The notes under the pieces were generated by a model. It had not been told where the DNA came from. It saw nothing but the letters and a program-made list of their open reading frames with translations, and did no database searches. Source: Nematopogon swammerdamellus (lineage: Eukaryota; Arthropoda; Insecta; Lepidoptera; Adelidae). Taken from it: a DNA stretch of 64,000 nucleotides. Positions 43,261 to 54,745 of this stretch are shown here, in pieces. The translations under genes were made by a program, and so were the position numbers. The stretch is taken from contig OX336342.1 in the NCBI GenBank assembly GCA_946902875.1, forward strand, positions 14,873,523-14,937,522, written 5' to 3'. Position 1 is the first letter of the stretch; every line of letters starts with the position of its first letter.

Positions 43261-45730
43261 ATAGTATTATTGTCGGATAACATATTTCCCTAGAATGCGA
43301 TCGGCGTTTGGAATTCTTCCGATATTTGTTTTTCGGCGTATGCATACTGTACATAAATATATTAAGAAAATTTAATGTTTACTCGTAATGTCGTAATTAA
43401 TACGACAGTAAAATAATAAACCATACACATTTACGAACATTATATTTAAAAAATAATAAATGTGATGTAGCCAACCGTGTCAGTTTCCATAAAAAATAAA
43501 AAGTAAAAAAATAAAAATAAAAAAAGGACATTAAAATTTACATTTGGATATTTCTTACTGAGCTTTAAAATCTCTTCCCGCCCATCAGCGAGATTTGCGT
43601 CAGAAGTTTCATTACGCGCACTTTGGGTGAGTCCATTTTTATTTGACTCCAAACAATAACGATGAACCGTGAATGCTAATGCAATATTGTTAACATTGAA
43701 TATTGAAATAATAAATAAGATAAACTGGCCTGAGACATTAGGTATTTGCGTACTTTTTAAAATCCTCCCACCGGTTAAGAGTCTATCTCAAGAGACTATC
43801 TCGGGCCGGAGCAACGTTCGTCCTCGCTTATTTGAAACTACAAGAACTCCACAAGATACGTCCATCAGTATCAATGATAATGCGAAAATCCATTTAAACT
43901 TTCCTAGCACTCAGTCCTTATTCAATCGGTGCGGCCCAATGGGAACCCTTTTTATTCCCTTCGTTTCCGCCAAAAATATTAGATTAATCCTTCAGGCATT
44001 CGATGCCGTGATTTATAAAGCGCGGGGGCGGGAGCCCGGAGCTACGAGCAGCTAGCTCACACATCGCGTGCTGTGTGGCGGCTGTGCGGCTCCGCGCCGG
44101 TACATTCTCCTTTCTCCTCAAGAAATACCTACTCTATCCGCCAATGTTATGTAGACTTGTATATAGCACCACTATTGATGTATTCATTTGCTCGATTACC
44201 TATGTACCTGGTAGTGGGAATGGAATAGAATATAAACTATTTGTTGCACACAATGGAAAAAAGAACAGTACACGAGTAGAAACAAAAAATGCAGGAGTGC
44301 GCAAAGGCGGACTTATGACTGCAAGTGATTTATTCCAGTCAATATTTAATTAATATTTAGAAAATATCACGTGTATCCATGAAAAATAATATCAGAACTA
44401 AACAGAAAAATTGTATATTGATGAAGTATACCTACTCTAAAATCGATTGCTTCATGTAACTTATAATGGCCGCGGAAAAATTTTGTCGATGTGAAATTTG
44501 TCTAAACGTTGAAGTAACGCAGCTTTATGTTCTACCGGATGCAAGAGGATGTGAACACTGTCTCGTAGTCACTTCGGACAATAATTCCACCTCTTTCCAA
44601 CTTGCAAAACTTCGGAGCTCGAACGTCTATACCAGACGGCATATAACTTGGACCAGTGCATTAGCTGATTTTAGGGTATCTTTGGTGGAGGGCGCGGGAT
44701 GCGACGGCGGGGAGAGCGCCACTATCTTGTGACAGACTGGTCTTTAATCGTTAGGTAGAGTAGCTGACAAGCTAATATCACCTAAGATTCAATAAAAATT
44801 TCTCCTTCCTGGTAATGTATTTATGTCTGGCGCTGTTTTCCAGATGATAATTAACAAAAAAATACATATTAGGACCTCGCTTTGAACTCTTCTTTCTGAA
44901 AAGTTTGAATTTTAAAATCATCCATTAAAATGGTCAATACATTTATATGATTCCGAAATAACAAACTTCAGAGTACCACATTTCACAAAATGCGTATCTT
45001 TCTTCAAATAATACTCCCGCAAATATCTCCGAAGGTGTATTCTCGCAATAACGATATTACTGAAATATGATCCGGCACAAAGAGAGTAAATATAGACGCC
45101 TGAAAGGAATATCTACATTCGTGAAAAAAGGATACGAAAAACTCCACGGTGATGAAGCGTTTCGTTAAATGGAAACGTGATATTTGTGATTTTTCTTCGG
45201 TTTTTCGCGAGCGCTTCGTCCCTGCATGTTTTATCCTGGAATCCCGCCGCGACCGACACGTAAGTGTCCGTTTCAATTCCGCCCCTTATCAATCTGCTAC
45301 CCTTAGCGTTGCTCGAGAGCACGGCGGCGCTCGCCCGCACCGCCGCCCGCCGCCTCCGCGCCGCCTCCACTAGTGCTTCGTCCTTTCAAATTCTGGAGCC
45401 CTAAATAAAACATCTTACGCCTGATTTAGTTAGCTGATGCGATCTCCGGAGATTACGACAGAGATTTGTTTACGACTCTCGATATTGTGCGGTGCTTTTA
45501 TTATCAGTCGCTTTACATTACTTGGAATTGATGGTCCATGTGAATGGTCTACTCGACGGACGTAAAAGCAATCCTCAATGTAATGTGGTTCCTTTGTCTA
45601 GTGTCGTCGAATTTATAGAAAAACTAACTCTCGAAAATCTGTTTGAGATTGTTACACCTGCATTATTAGTTTATACAAAAACCCTTTGATCTAAATTTAC
45701 TATGTAACTTTACACTAGATCTAAGTATCC
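43261..45730. other. Unassigned sequence
   Basis: No gene recognised. The 128-codon ORF at 43669-44055 and the 88-codon ORF at 44466-44732 have no domain I know. CpG-rich patches lie at about 44020-44110 and 45235-45370. A scrap of SINE family 1 (gtgatgtagccaaccgtgtc, then agtttccat and A-rich tail) is at 43462-43510. Confidence 0.4.
43462..43510 (+). repeat. SINE family 1, extreme 3' end
   Basis: Only the last ~30 nt of the SINE and an A-rich tail remain. Confidence 0.7.
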
Positions 45731-46107
45731 AACATCGGTAGCTCAGTGGTGCGGTCGGTCGACTGTCGATCATAAGCACACCTGGGTGCGGTGAGTACAT
45801 GGATGGGCTACCGCTCGGCCGTTGGAGGCTGACCGTGGTACATATTCCACATAAAAAACTGTAGGTACCTTCCCTTCTTACCTTACTAGTTGGTAGGGTT
45901 TAACTTCTCCCGGTTTGGTACCACCGTACTAAATAAAAAGTTGGTCGAAACGGCTTTGTAAATAGTTTGTCTTTTTTGTCCAGTTCAGTGTAGCCAGCAC
46001 AACCGAAAGGAAGCACTGACATGGCACCTAATTCACGAAGGTGGTATGGGCTAACATGACGGATATTGTAGGTGATGTAGCCGACCATGTCAGTTTCCAT
46101 AAAAAAA
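45731..46107 (+). repeat. SINE family 1, full length
   Basis: Head CGGTAGCTCAGTGGTGCGGT (A-box) and a decayed B-box (ggtacatattcc where others have GGTTCGGATTCC), then the complete body, ending gtcagtttccat and A7. The damaged B-box makes current Pol III transcription unlikely. Confidence 0.85.
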
Positions 46108-46225
46108 GGTAAATAGGTAAAGGTGATCAGATTCTTAACCATTCACCTTTATGCTATAAATAATCATGTTCTTGTAGGTAAGTATGGGTGAATTATTTGT
46201 AAATAACTATAATGCTTATACAGGG
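46108..46225 (+). repeat. Repeat segment shared with the hAT interior
   Basis: aggtaaataggtaaaggtga, then tcagattcttaaccattcac, then tttatgctataaat, and atgggtgaattatttgtaaa. Matches 19415-19560 in the same order. Identity of the family unknown. Confidence 0.6.
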
Positions 46226-46849
46226 TTTTTCGGGATAGGGTTTCGTAACTTCAGGGTTCGAAAGGGGCCCATGTTTGAAGAGGAAAAGCTCTGCAACTTT
46301 TTCCCAGATTCGGTCATTTTATAGTACTTTTTAGTGAAAATCGTTTCATCGAGACTTGCTGGACGGTTAACGTCAGTCTTTATTAAAAAAACCAAAAATG
46401 ATCACCTTACATGTTTAACTAGATCAATTTAACTGGATGTAGCTAAATTCCAAACACTTAATTTGAATGACATCAAAAGAAAAAGGGGACTAGACTAGGT
46501 CATTGCACTCCCTAGACCTAAACAGCACTGTTGCCCAATCTCGCCATACTCACTGTCCATCTAGTTTTTATTACAATTTTAAATGTTTGTATGAAAAAAA
46601 ATTGAGAATTTCGATTTGAGTGAAGGATTTTTGGTACCTAGATACATACTGTGATGGAATCACACAAGGTAAAAAAGATAAATATATAGCCAATAGTAAT
46701 TCAAAGCTAAATTATAGAACATTAAAACGTTTCATTAACAAAATAATTTATATTACAATTTAACTAATCACCTAATAAATTCAATCGTGACTGCACACTC
46801 CACTAAGAAATAAAATGGCGCGAACGGCCATTACAATACGACGCGCAAT
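46226..46849. other. Unassigned sequence
   Basis: No gene or repeat recognised. Begins acagggtttttcgggatagg; that could be the end of some element, but no partner end was found. Confidence 0.35.
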
Positions 46850-48870
46850 TAGACAAACAAGAAATATAATAACATCAGTTGGTTCGCATATAAAACACTA
46901 TAGAGCGCCGAGGCGGGGAAGGTAGCATGAGGTAATCCTGACACGCGGTGAGAGGGGAACAAGACATGGGCGCGTACGAAACGGCGGAGAGGTGAGGTAA
47001 GAAGGCGCGCGTCTTGCGGGCGCGGGGTCAGAGATCGCGGTATCATCACGCCGTTTGAGCGCGGCTTGAGGTAGCGAGTCAAGGAGCGCGAGTAGTGATT
47101 ATTTCGCTGCGAGTTGTTAGTATGAAAGAATGAATTATTGTCAAGACACGATCGTGACACGCTCATACTGCGGGGACACCGTACGTTTTGTTCCTATGTG
47201 TCAGAAACGTGACAAGCTCATACTAATAATTTATTTTTATTTCCATACTAAATTTGTGTCAGGACACGAATGTGACACGGCCATACTACGAGGCCGCCGT
47301 TCGATTTGTTCTTGCATGACACAACCGTGTCCAGCACATACTAATTAATCTAATTTTATCTCCATACTAAAATAGTATCAGGACACGAATGTGACACGGC
47401 CATACTACGAGGCCACCGTTCGATTTGTTCGAGCGTGTCACAACCGTGTCCAGCCCATACTAAAAATTAAATTCTATCTCCATACGAAATTTCGCTCTGT
47501 GACACGAACGTGTCACGGCCATACTACGAGGCAACCGAGCGTTTTGTTCCTGCGTGTCAAGAACGTGTCACGGCCATACTAAGAGGGCGCCGTTCGATTT
47601 GTTCCTGCGTGTCCGATTCGTGTCGAGTCCATACTAATGATTCAATTTAATCTCCATACTAAATTCGTGTCAGGACACGAATGTGACACGGCCATACTAT
47701 GAGGTCGCTGGTCTATTTGTTCCTGCGTGTCTGGAATCTGGACATGACGGAGTTTATGGGAATTTGAAGTTTCGTGATCTCTGTGAAGATATCGCACAGG
47801 GTCTAAAATTATTTTAATAATTATTTATTAATGATTCAAACTAATACACTAAACATTTTATAAAGGGAAGAGTATATAAACAAAGTACCAGTTATTAAAC
47901 AAAAACATAAAATAAAACAAAACAACGTTTCATTGAGTATGACGCCAACATTCAAATAAATATCCGTTGGAGCGTGCGCGCGGGGCGGAGAGAGGTATGA
48001 GGTAAACAAGACAAGGGGTGAGGTATTACCGAGCTGCGGGCGCGCGTGGGCCGCGGGGCGAGGCGGAGCGACCTGAGGTAATTTGTCAAGCGGTGCGGGA
48101 GGGGTTTTCGTTAAGCGGTGTTAGTATGAAGGAATGGTTTCGTGTCCTGACATGAATAAAACACGACGATGGTAAGGAGATTTCGATTGGTTTCTGCGTG
48201 TCCAGGTTCCGTACATGAATAGTATTATCAAACACGGAAGATGGTATCACGCATGTACAGGAATTAATATATAGACAATAAGAAAACTAACAACTTGGAA
48301 CGTTAGCATTTTAAATGAAAATACTCGAAGAATATAGACGATATTAAACAAAAATATATAAATAAAACACTCCGTTATGGCGCTAAAAGTCGATTTATTA
48401 ATAGAGCACATGTAATAACATCAATTAATTTATATAACAAAAGCAACAGTTCTCTGCATGCGGAGATGCACAATGGGTGCGGGGAAGTGGTGTTAAAACC
48501 CCCGAAGTAGAGGTAAATCGCATCGCTGACGAGCGAAACAGCTTTAGGTACCATGTGGAAGGTACGAAGAGGGTTTGTTTTCCCTCCAAAATCGAATTTA
48601 TATCGTGTCACAAACGTGTCCAGTTCATACTAAAAACATAAAATTATCCTCCATACAAAATTACGAGTCCGGACAGAAACGTGACACGGCCATACTACGA
48701 GGCAGCCGATCGATTTGTTCCTGCGTGACACAAACGTGTCCAGCCCATACTAAAAATCGAAATTCAATCTCCATACAAAATCGCGCTCCGTGACACGAAC
48801 GTGTCATGGCCATACTAGGAGGCCACCGTTCGATTTGTTCCTGCGTGTCAGGATTGTGACACGAGGAAAG
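46850..48870 (+). repeat. Upstream tandem array of CATACTA / GACACG motifs
   Basis: Three diverged macro-units (starting about 46.85, 47.80 and 48.33 kb). Each has an A-rich part, a GC-rich part with gaggtatgaggta-like words, and then smaller units of ~120 bp: cacggccatactacgaggc, cgttcgatttgttcctgcgt, gtgtccag-cccatacta, tctccatactaaatt. CATACTA recurs about every 60 bp over 47160-47700 and again 48625-48825. Dyads such as GACACGAACGTGTC (47501-47514 and 48792-48805) lie among them. Position just upstream of the promoter suggests an enhancer or U3-type array; that is inference. Confidence 0.7.
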
Positions 48871-48872
48871 AT

Positions 48873-48937
48873 TATAAAAGGAGAGGGAGGGGAGCGTGGG
48901 CAGTTCAGTCTGTTTTGGGAGTCGAAGGAGACGGTCG
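48873..48937 (+). promoter_or_regulatory. RNA polymerase II core promoter (TATA + initiator)
   Basis: TATAAAAG at 48873-48880 and a perfect arthropod initiator TCAGTC at 48905-48910 (A+1 = 48907), 34 bp apart. A GGTCG word at 48933-48937 (+27) resembles a downstream promoter element, one base off. The flanking sequence is G-rich rather than AT-rich, so the TATA is not background. The transcript would run rightward. Confidence 0.6.
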
Positions 48938-48954
48938 TGCGTATTTAGCGAGAG

Positions 48955-48970
48955 CCCAGGTACGAAAGTT
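48955..48970 (+). promoter_or_regulatory. Splice-donor-like site after a 53-nt first exon
   Basis: CCAG|GTACGAAAGTTA, exon end at 48959. The same 16-nt CCAGGTACGAAAGTTA recurs at 51665-51680. A strong match to the 5' splice consensus, so the leader may be spliced. Not demonstrated. Confidence 0.4.
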
Positions 48971-48974
48971 AGTA

Positions 48975-49130
48975 CGGCTTCGCTCGCGTGAGTTTTCGAA
49001 TAAGTTCGGGAAAGAAGTATCGCTCGGCTTCGCTCGCGTGTATTTTCGATTGGGTTTTCCTAGTGAATAATTTCACTCGGCTTCGCTCGCGTGTATTTTT
49101 GATTGGGTTTTCTTAGTAAATGAATTTGGT
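48975..49130 (+). repeat. Short tandem repeat after the promoter
   Basis: Three units of CGGCTTCGCTCGCGTG followed by (A/T)TTTTCGA/TTTTTGA-TTGGGTTTTC (about 48977, 49034, 49078). The word CGGCTTCGCTCGCGTG is the Helitron 3'-end hairpin word, here without CTAG. Confidence 0.75.
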
Positions 49131-49171
49131 AAAAAACCCCGGTGATTGAAATTAGTTTAATTTCGTGAATA

Positions 49172-50107
49172 TTAGTGTGGGAATTTCTGTAAAGCTTTCG
49201 GAGTTGCAAATGAAGGTTGAGCTGGATTTTGTAATTTTGGGGGTGATATAGGGGTTTTCAACTAGTTTTACGGAAAATATTTTGGATGTTCTTTTTGAGC
49301 CTTTTGAGTTCTGGATGAAGGTCGAGCTGGATTCTGGAATCTTGACTGGTGATGGAAGGACTTCCAAAGAACTTTTACAATGACACTATGTCCGAACTGG
49401 CCTACCATGAGGACTGGTACATTGGGAAGGTTTTCTTAGTTCATAAATGATTTTGTAAAAACCGGTGAATAAAGTTTGTTTGTTTCGTAAATTTTAGTGT
49501 GGGAATTTCTGTAAAGCTTTCGGAGTTGCAAATGAAGGTTGAGCTGGATTTTGTAATTTTGGGGGTGATATAGGGGTTTTCAACTAGTTTTACGGAAAAT
49601 ATTTTGGATGTTCTTTTTGAGCCTTTTGAGTTCTGGATGAAGGTCGAGCTGGATTCTGGAATCTTGACTGGTGATGGAAGGATTTCCAAAGAACTTTTAC
49701 AATGACACTATGTCCGAACTGGCCTACCATGAGGACAGGTACATTGGGAAGGTTTTATTTTATATTAAAATATAATGGACTGTGACCTGATCATAAATTT
49801 CACGTACATAAAGGAAGTCAGTGAATAGAGTTTGTTTGATTCGTGAATTTTAGTGTGGGAATTTCTGTAAAGCTTTCGGAGTTGCAAATGAAGGTTGAGC
49901 TGGATTTTGTAATTTTGGGGGTGATATAGGAATTTTCAACTAGGTTGCGAATTATATTTTGGATGTTCTTTTTGAGCCTTTTGAGTTCTGGATGAAGGTT
50001 GAGCTGGATTCTGGAATCTTGACTGGTGATGGAAGGATTTCCAAAGAACTTTTACAATGACACTATGTCCGAACTGGCCTGCCATGAGGACTAGTACATT
50101 GGGAAGG
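49172..50107 (+). repeat. Three ~330-bp tandem repeats in the leader
   Basis: Copies start TTAGTGTGGGAATTTCTGTA at 49172, 49495 and 49850 and end near acattgggaaggt (49422, 49750, 50107). Very similar, with variable spacers between. Antisense ORFs of 71 and 82 codons inside copies 1 and 2 are repeat shadows and are rejected as genes. Confidence 0.9.
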
Positions 50108-50824
50108 TATTTTAAAATATAGAGAAGATTAAAAGAAACAAAACCCGATCTTTAAATTCGTAAATCATACGTATATAAGAGTGTTTGAACCACGCGTAAT
50201 TATTAAAAAATATGTCGAATTTAAATATGTAAAATCAGTGGTTTTACCGTATTTTGATATAAAAGTATATTTTTATTAAGTGTTAACTTCGCGATTAGAT
50301 TCAGTGGCGGGTGTTGTGGTTTCGTTTGAATTTATTGTTTTACGCTATTCTATTTGTAATGGTGTTTTATTTAAGGTGATTTTAGTGAATCGTGTCAGAC
50401 CGGTTAGGATAGTGGAATTCAAAGGTAAATTTTGTAATATATATGCATATGCAACATACTGGCTAGTTACGTTTTAGGACGTAGGGAGATTGCGTAAATC
50501 AGGTTTAAATATACCTGTATAGGTTATGTAGATTATGACCAGCACACCATTTTAATAAACCCTTAAGAAAATATTCCTAATTGATTTCGGTGAAAGGTGG
50601 ACCCCTGACCGCATCATTTGGAATAAAACAATTTCTGTAGGTATATCAATAGATAGCCACAGAAATATAAACCATAACATATACACTATACACTCACAAT
50701 TAAAAGCATACACTTATGCCTTTAGGGAGGACAAAAGAATATCTTTTGAACTCCAACATAACACTACGAGATTAAATTGGTAAATCTGTCTGAAGATGTA
50801 TATTTTGTACAGATCAGAAAACGG
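50108..50824. other. G/T-rich leader-like sequence
   Basis: No ORF of interest (65 codons at 50280). Plus strand G/T-rich. Confidence 0.4.
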
Positions 50825-50976
50825 GGACTCCTAGGGACAAATAATAAATTTGTAGCTTAAGTACAAATTTATCTGCGTTGGGAGTCACGGGGACTGGCGA
50901 TGGATAAATATCGTATGGACCGAGGGTCCATACGAATTTAGTGGGGCCAGTTCCACAAACCCCTTCAAAAGGGGTC
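50825..50976 (+). ncRNA. Cluster of four stem-loops, candidate structured RNA
   Basis: Stem 1 GACTCCTAG / TTGGGAGTC (50826-50834 with 50878-50886, three G-U-type pairs) encloses hairpin ATAAATTTGTA / TACAAATTTAT (50844-50854, 50862-50872, perfect). Stem 3 GGACTGGC / GCCAGTTCC (50891-50898 with 50946-50954, one bulge) encloses TCGTATGGACC-GAG-GGTCCATACGA (50911-50935, perfect 11-bp). A last hairpin ACCCCTT-CAA-AAGGGGT spans 50959-50975. Four stems in 150 nt, two of them nested, in an otherwise unstructured area. A DNA-level (protein-binding) role is possible too. Confidence 0.45.
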
Positions 50977-53900
50977 AATAAAAGTTTGTATTGTTGAAGT
51001 TCTAAAATTTAGAAGAAAATATAAAATAATAGATTTCATCTATTGAACAGCACAACAAAATTAAGCTATCAAGTAATACATTGATCATAATTTAATAATA
51101 ACAATAACACAAACATCAGAACACTTTCATTTTGAATTTTGGCGGGTCTCACAAGCTCGCAAGCGAGGTACGTGAGCGCGCTGTCGAAGCGTGCACATAG
51201 AACACAGAGGGAAACCAGAAGGGTTTAAATGACTATAGATGAATGAGCAATTAGTTTGGTAAGTGCTTTAATGTTGATATTAGAATTTACTAGAATAGAT
51301 TTAGGAAATGAGAGTTAGTACTCTGAGTTATTACGGTACACAACGGCTTCCTGAAAAGGAAGTAATAATTGGGTCCATTTTACAGGAATTATGTGTACGA
51401 ATTAGCGACACTGTTTCTGACAAACCTAGAGATCACTTGAAAGTTATACGCTGGCCATATTTCGATTCTTTATATTCTAGTTGTTCTAGAGCTAAAGAGT
51501 TGATTTTTGATAATTCTGCCTTTAATATCTAAGGAAAAACAATAGGTATAGGGTAGAGGTTATTACAGTAGTGCGCGTGACCAGCATATAAAAAAAAATT
51601 ATGTAAAAATAAGTTCTTTTTTTAGTTATAGTAGTGTTATCATAAATCCATGGAATTCTAAGGTCCAGGTACGAAAGTTATCGCGGGTGTGCCCGTGACC
51701 ATGGTTTAGGAAAGTTTAAAATGTGTAGATATATATATATAAACGTTTTGTAATGGTCTGACACGAGAAATCTTATTATTTTGTGCCAAAACGTAATTTG
51801 CGAGCGAATTGTATGGTTACGATTCGTAATGTAAGTCTAGGCGTGCCCAGTCTACTGCCAGTAAACATCGGAGCAGTTTCCAGCAGATGACATCTAACTA
51901 TGGTTTGGTCCATAGCAACAATGTGAGTTATTCCATTATCCGGCGAGATACAAAATAAGTGTTTCTTTTCAGAGGGAAAATGTTGTACGTAATTGTGAAA
52001 TGAATTACATGACCTACGCAATTACATCGTCATAAGTATGTTATTAGCCATTTATTATAAAAAGAAATTTTAATGTCACTTGCATAATGATTATTTGTTC
52101 TATGGAAAAGTGGAACTGGAGAATTATTGATTGATGAGCGCTTGGCCAAGGCCACAGAATACTTGCGGGCGCAGGGCTACCAAATTTTTGAAAGACTAGT
52201 GTGGACTGGTTTTAAAGATGAAGCATGTTTGGGTGCATTGTGTGTTTAGAGAAATTCGTGCTAAAGGGTTTGGGAAGTTTAATCTGACTTATTTAATTAT
52301 ATTGTTCAAAAAAAAAAAAAAGGGGAAATAGGAAATAATAATAATATGTGGTGCACGGAGTCGTATTATACAGATGTTGTTTATGTATGTGTCACATTAT
52401 GCATTGAATTGTTTTGGAATAAAACAAACAGATACCAAAGTCCCTGTAGAGCAGCGCCGGTTGCTCTATTTGCCTGGTCTGTCGGAGGGGGAAGCGTGTG
52501 ATGTGTGTATGTATGTATGATTTCTATTACTTTGTTATTATGTGGAAATTACAATCACGAAATTTGGAGTAAGAAGGTGGAATATTTTTGGCAACCCTAC
52601 ACAAGTTTGTAAATTTCGTGTTGATTAGGCCCATGAGGAGAGAACCATGGTCAAGAAAGATTGATTTATGGGTGCACGTGTTGTACTGTTTGTGTTTGAT
52701 CATTAGTTTCGTTGGGCGTAAGTGTACGAATGACTCTTATCTCTTTCCCACTAGTATAAAGTGTATGCAATGCAAGTAAGAGTTAGAACGAGACAGTAGA
52801 CTAGAGCGCTATTTTAGACTTGCTCTTCTAGTGGGGTATGAATGAGAGAGAGGGAGATACGACTTATATACGAGACTAACAAAAGTTAGAGAATTTAGCC
52901 ACGTGATCGGTGCAGGTGTTCGGTTTAGACAAAAAAAATGGAGAAGCGCGTGGTTTAGCTCAGATTGCTAATGCATTGATGCTTGTCTGGTTTGTGTACA
53001 TTGGTAAAAGAGTGGAATGAATATTGGTATATATATAATTGTCAGAGGAAATGAAATAGCAGTGCTGAGAAAGAAAAAATTTTTTTTTTTCATGTTTAGG
53101 TAAACGAAATGAATAGTGAATGATGAGTAGGTAAATGTATGTTAGATTTTACTGTTAATTTTTTGGGTAATTTGTGTATTTTTAAATGTGTGCTTAATAA
53201 ACTGTGCGAGTATCATACCACAGTGGATGTTTGTATATGAAATGGTTTTACTTGATTGAGAATAAATCAATACATATTGATTTATTACTTCGTGACTTTA
53301 TGTGTTGCTGTGCGATAAGACGACGGACTAGCCACCTCTCGTTTTGTCATGACTTACTCGAATGTTGTACAGACGGATGCGTTTTGTACTGTCGTGCGTA
53401 GTTACTGGAAAAAGTGTCGCAACTGTACTTGCGACGTGCTACACCTCAGTGGTGAGTAGCTGTGACAACGTGTCTTTCGTTTTGTTGAAGATAAAGATTA
53501 CATATTTATCTAGTATGAATGTTTGTGTACGGTTTGACTGGATGGATTGTCAACGCACGTTGACTAGACCGTTTTGATCATTTTGTGACGCTGGGACATA
53601 CGCTCATTGGACGGATTGTTGTTATCTTAACATGATTCAAGTATACTATGCGGAGACTCTGTTGAATTGATGACCGAGCAGGGCGTAGCTCGCGCGCGCG
53701 TCCTGCGGGCGCGGAGACAGAGTTCGCAACACCATCACGCCGTTGGAGGTGCGGCGTGGTTGGCGAAGTAATTGAGGAATGGGAAGGCCATTAGCGATGT
53801 TAACAGTAGTACGGTTCTTCTGTTGTGTCAAGTATCTCGTCGGGAAAACAATGCGCAGAAAATACAATTTATTTTGTCATGCACTAAGTCTTGAGATGTG

Positions 53901-54404
53901 TATGGGTTGAGTGATCGGCGTTGTGCCTCGGTTAATATAGTATTAAGCGGCATAGCATAGAATATTACAAGTTGTAGGATGCAGGTTGGTGCACAAAAAG
54001 CGAATGAGGAAATCGTTTTGCGGAGCCTACGCTGTCTGCTTGTATGTCTGCCTGTTCTACTAAAGTTGAAATTTGTTTCAGGGTAAATGTAGAGTTCTGT
54101 AGAATGGTTGTGTCTGTCCGTTCTACTAGAATTGACAGTTAATTCGGAAGGAATGAGGAGTTCTGTAATAAGCGTATGTAGATTTTGTTTCTGTCAGTAC
54201 TCCTGGAGTGCAATTGAGGGTTTTATTGTTGTGCTGTGTCATTGTAAAGCATTGGGATGCTATGAGTTCGTTTTACGTCCGGTTCTATAGTGCCACTTAA
54301 ACATTAATAATATGAACATGCCGGCTACAGCGTCAGAAACTTGCAGTTTCATAAGAACAAATGAGAGGCCGGACGGTTACAATTTGGAATTGTCGCCAGG
54401 CGAG

Positions 54405-54745
54405 GCGAATTTGTTGGGGCGCATCGGGAGATTTTTTTACTGATGAATTAAAAAACTTTTATCAAGTAATATGTTAAGAAGAGAGTATAGTTTTACGATA
54501 ATATATAGGAGTGATTGTGAGTGAGGCGGAACTTTGCGGATGACGAATCGCGCTTTGTAGGGAAAGAAAAAAAAAAACGAACTTGCGATGTTTTGCTTCT
54601 TGCGAATTTGTTGGGGCGCATCGGGAGATTTTTTTACTGAAGAATTAAAATTTTATCAAGTAATATGTTGTGAAGAGAGAGTAGTTTTATGCTAGTAGAA
54701 AGGGGTGACTGTGCGTGAGGCGAAACTCTGCGGATGGCGAGTGAC
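54405..54745. repeat. 197-bp tandem duplication
   Basis: GCGAATTTGTTGGGGCGCAT starts at 54405 and at 54602. The second copy follows the first for ~140 bp with scattered differences, through gaggcgaaactctgcggatg. Confidence 0.85.

Noticed and set aside
43669..44055. Host protein-coding gene (128-codon ORF)
   Set aside because: No domain, no splice context and no codon bias seen; length is within chance for this much DNA.
47501..47514. Bacterial-type operator dyad (GACACGAACGTGTC)
   Set aside because: No bacterial genes or promoters around it; it is one of several similar dyads in an insect repeat array.
46850..48870. CRISPR array
   Set aside because: Repeat units are long, diverged and unevenly spaced with no unique spacers, and the context is a eukaryotic transposon-rich region.
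49152..49689. Minus-strand ORFs of 71 and 82 codons, nearly identical
   Set aside because: Their similarity is due to the tandem ~330-bp repeat and not to a gene family.
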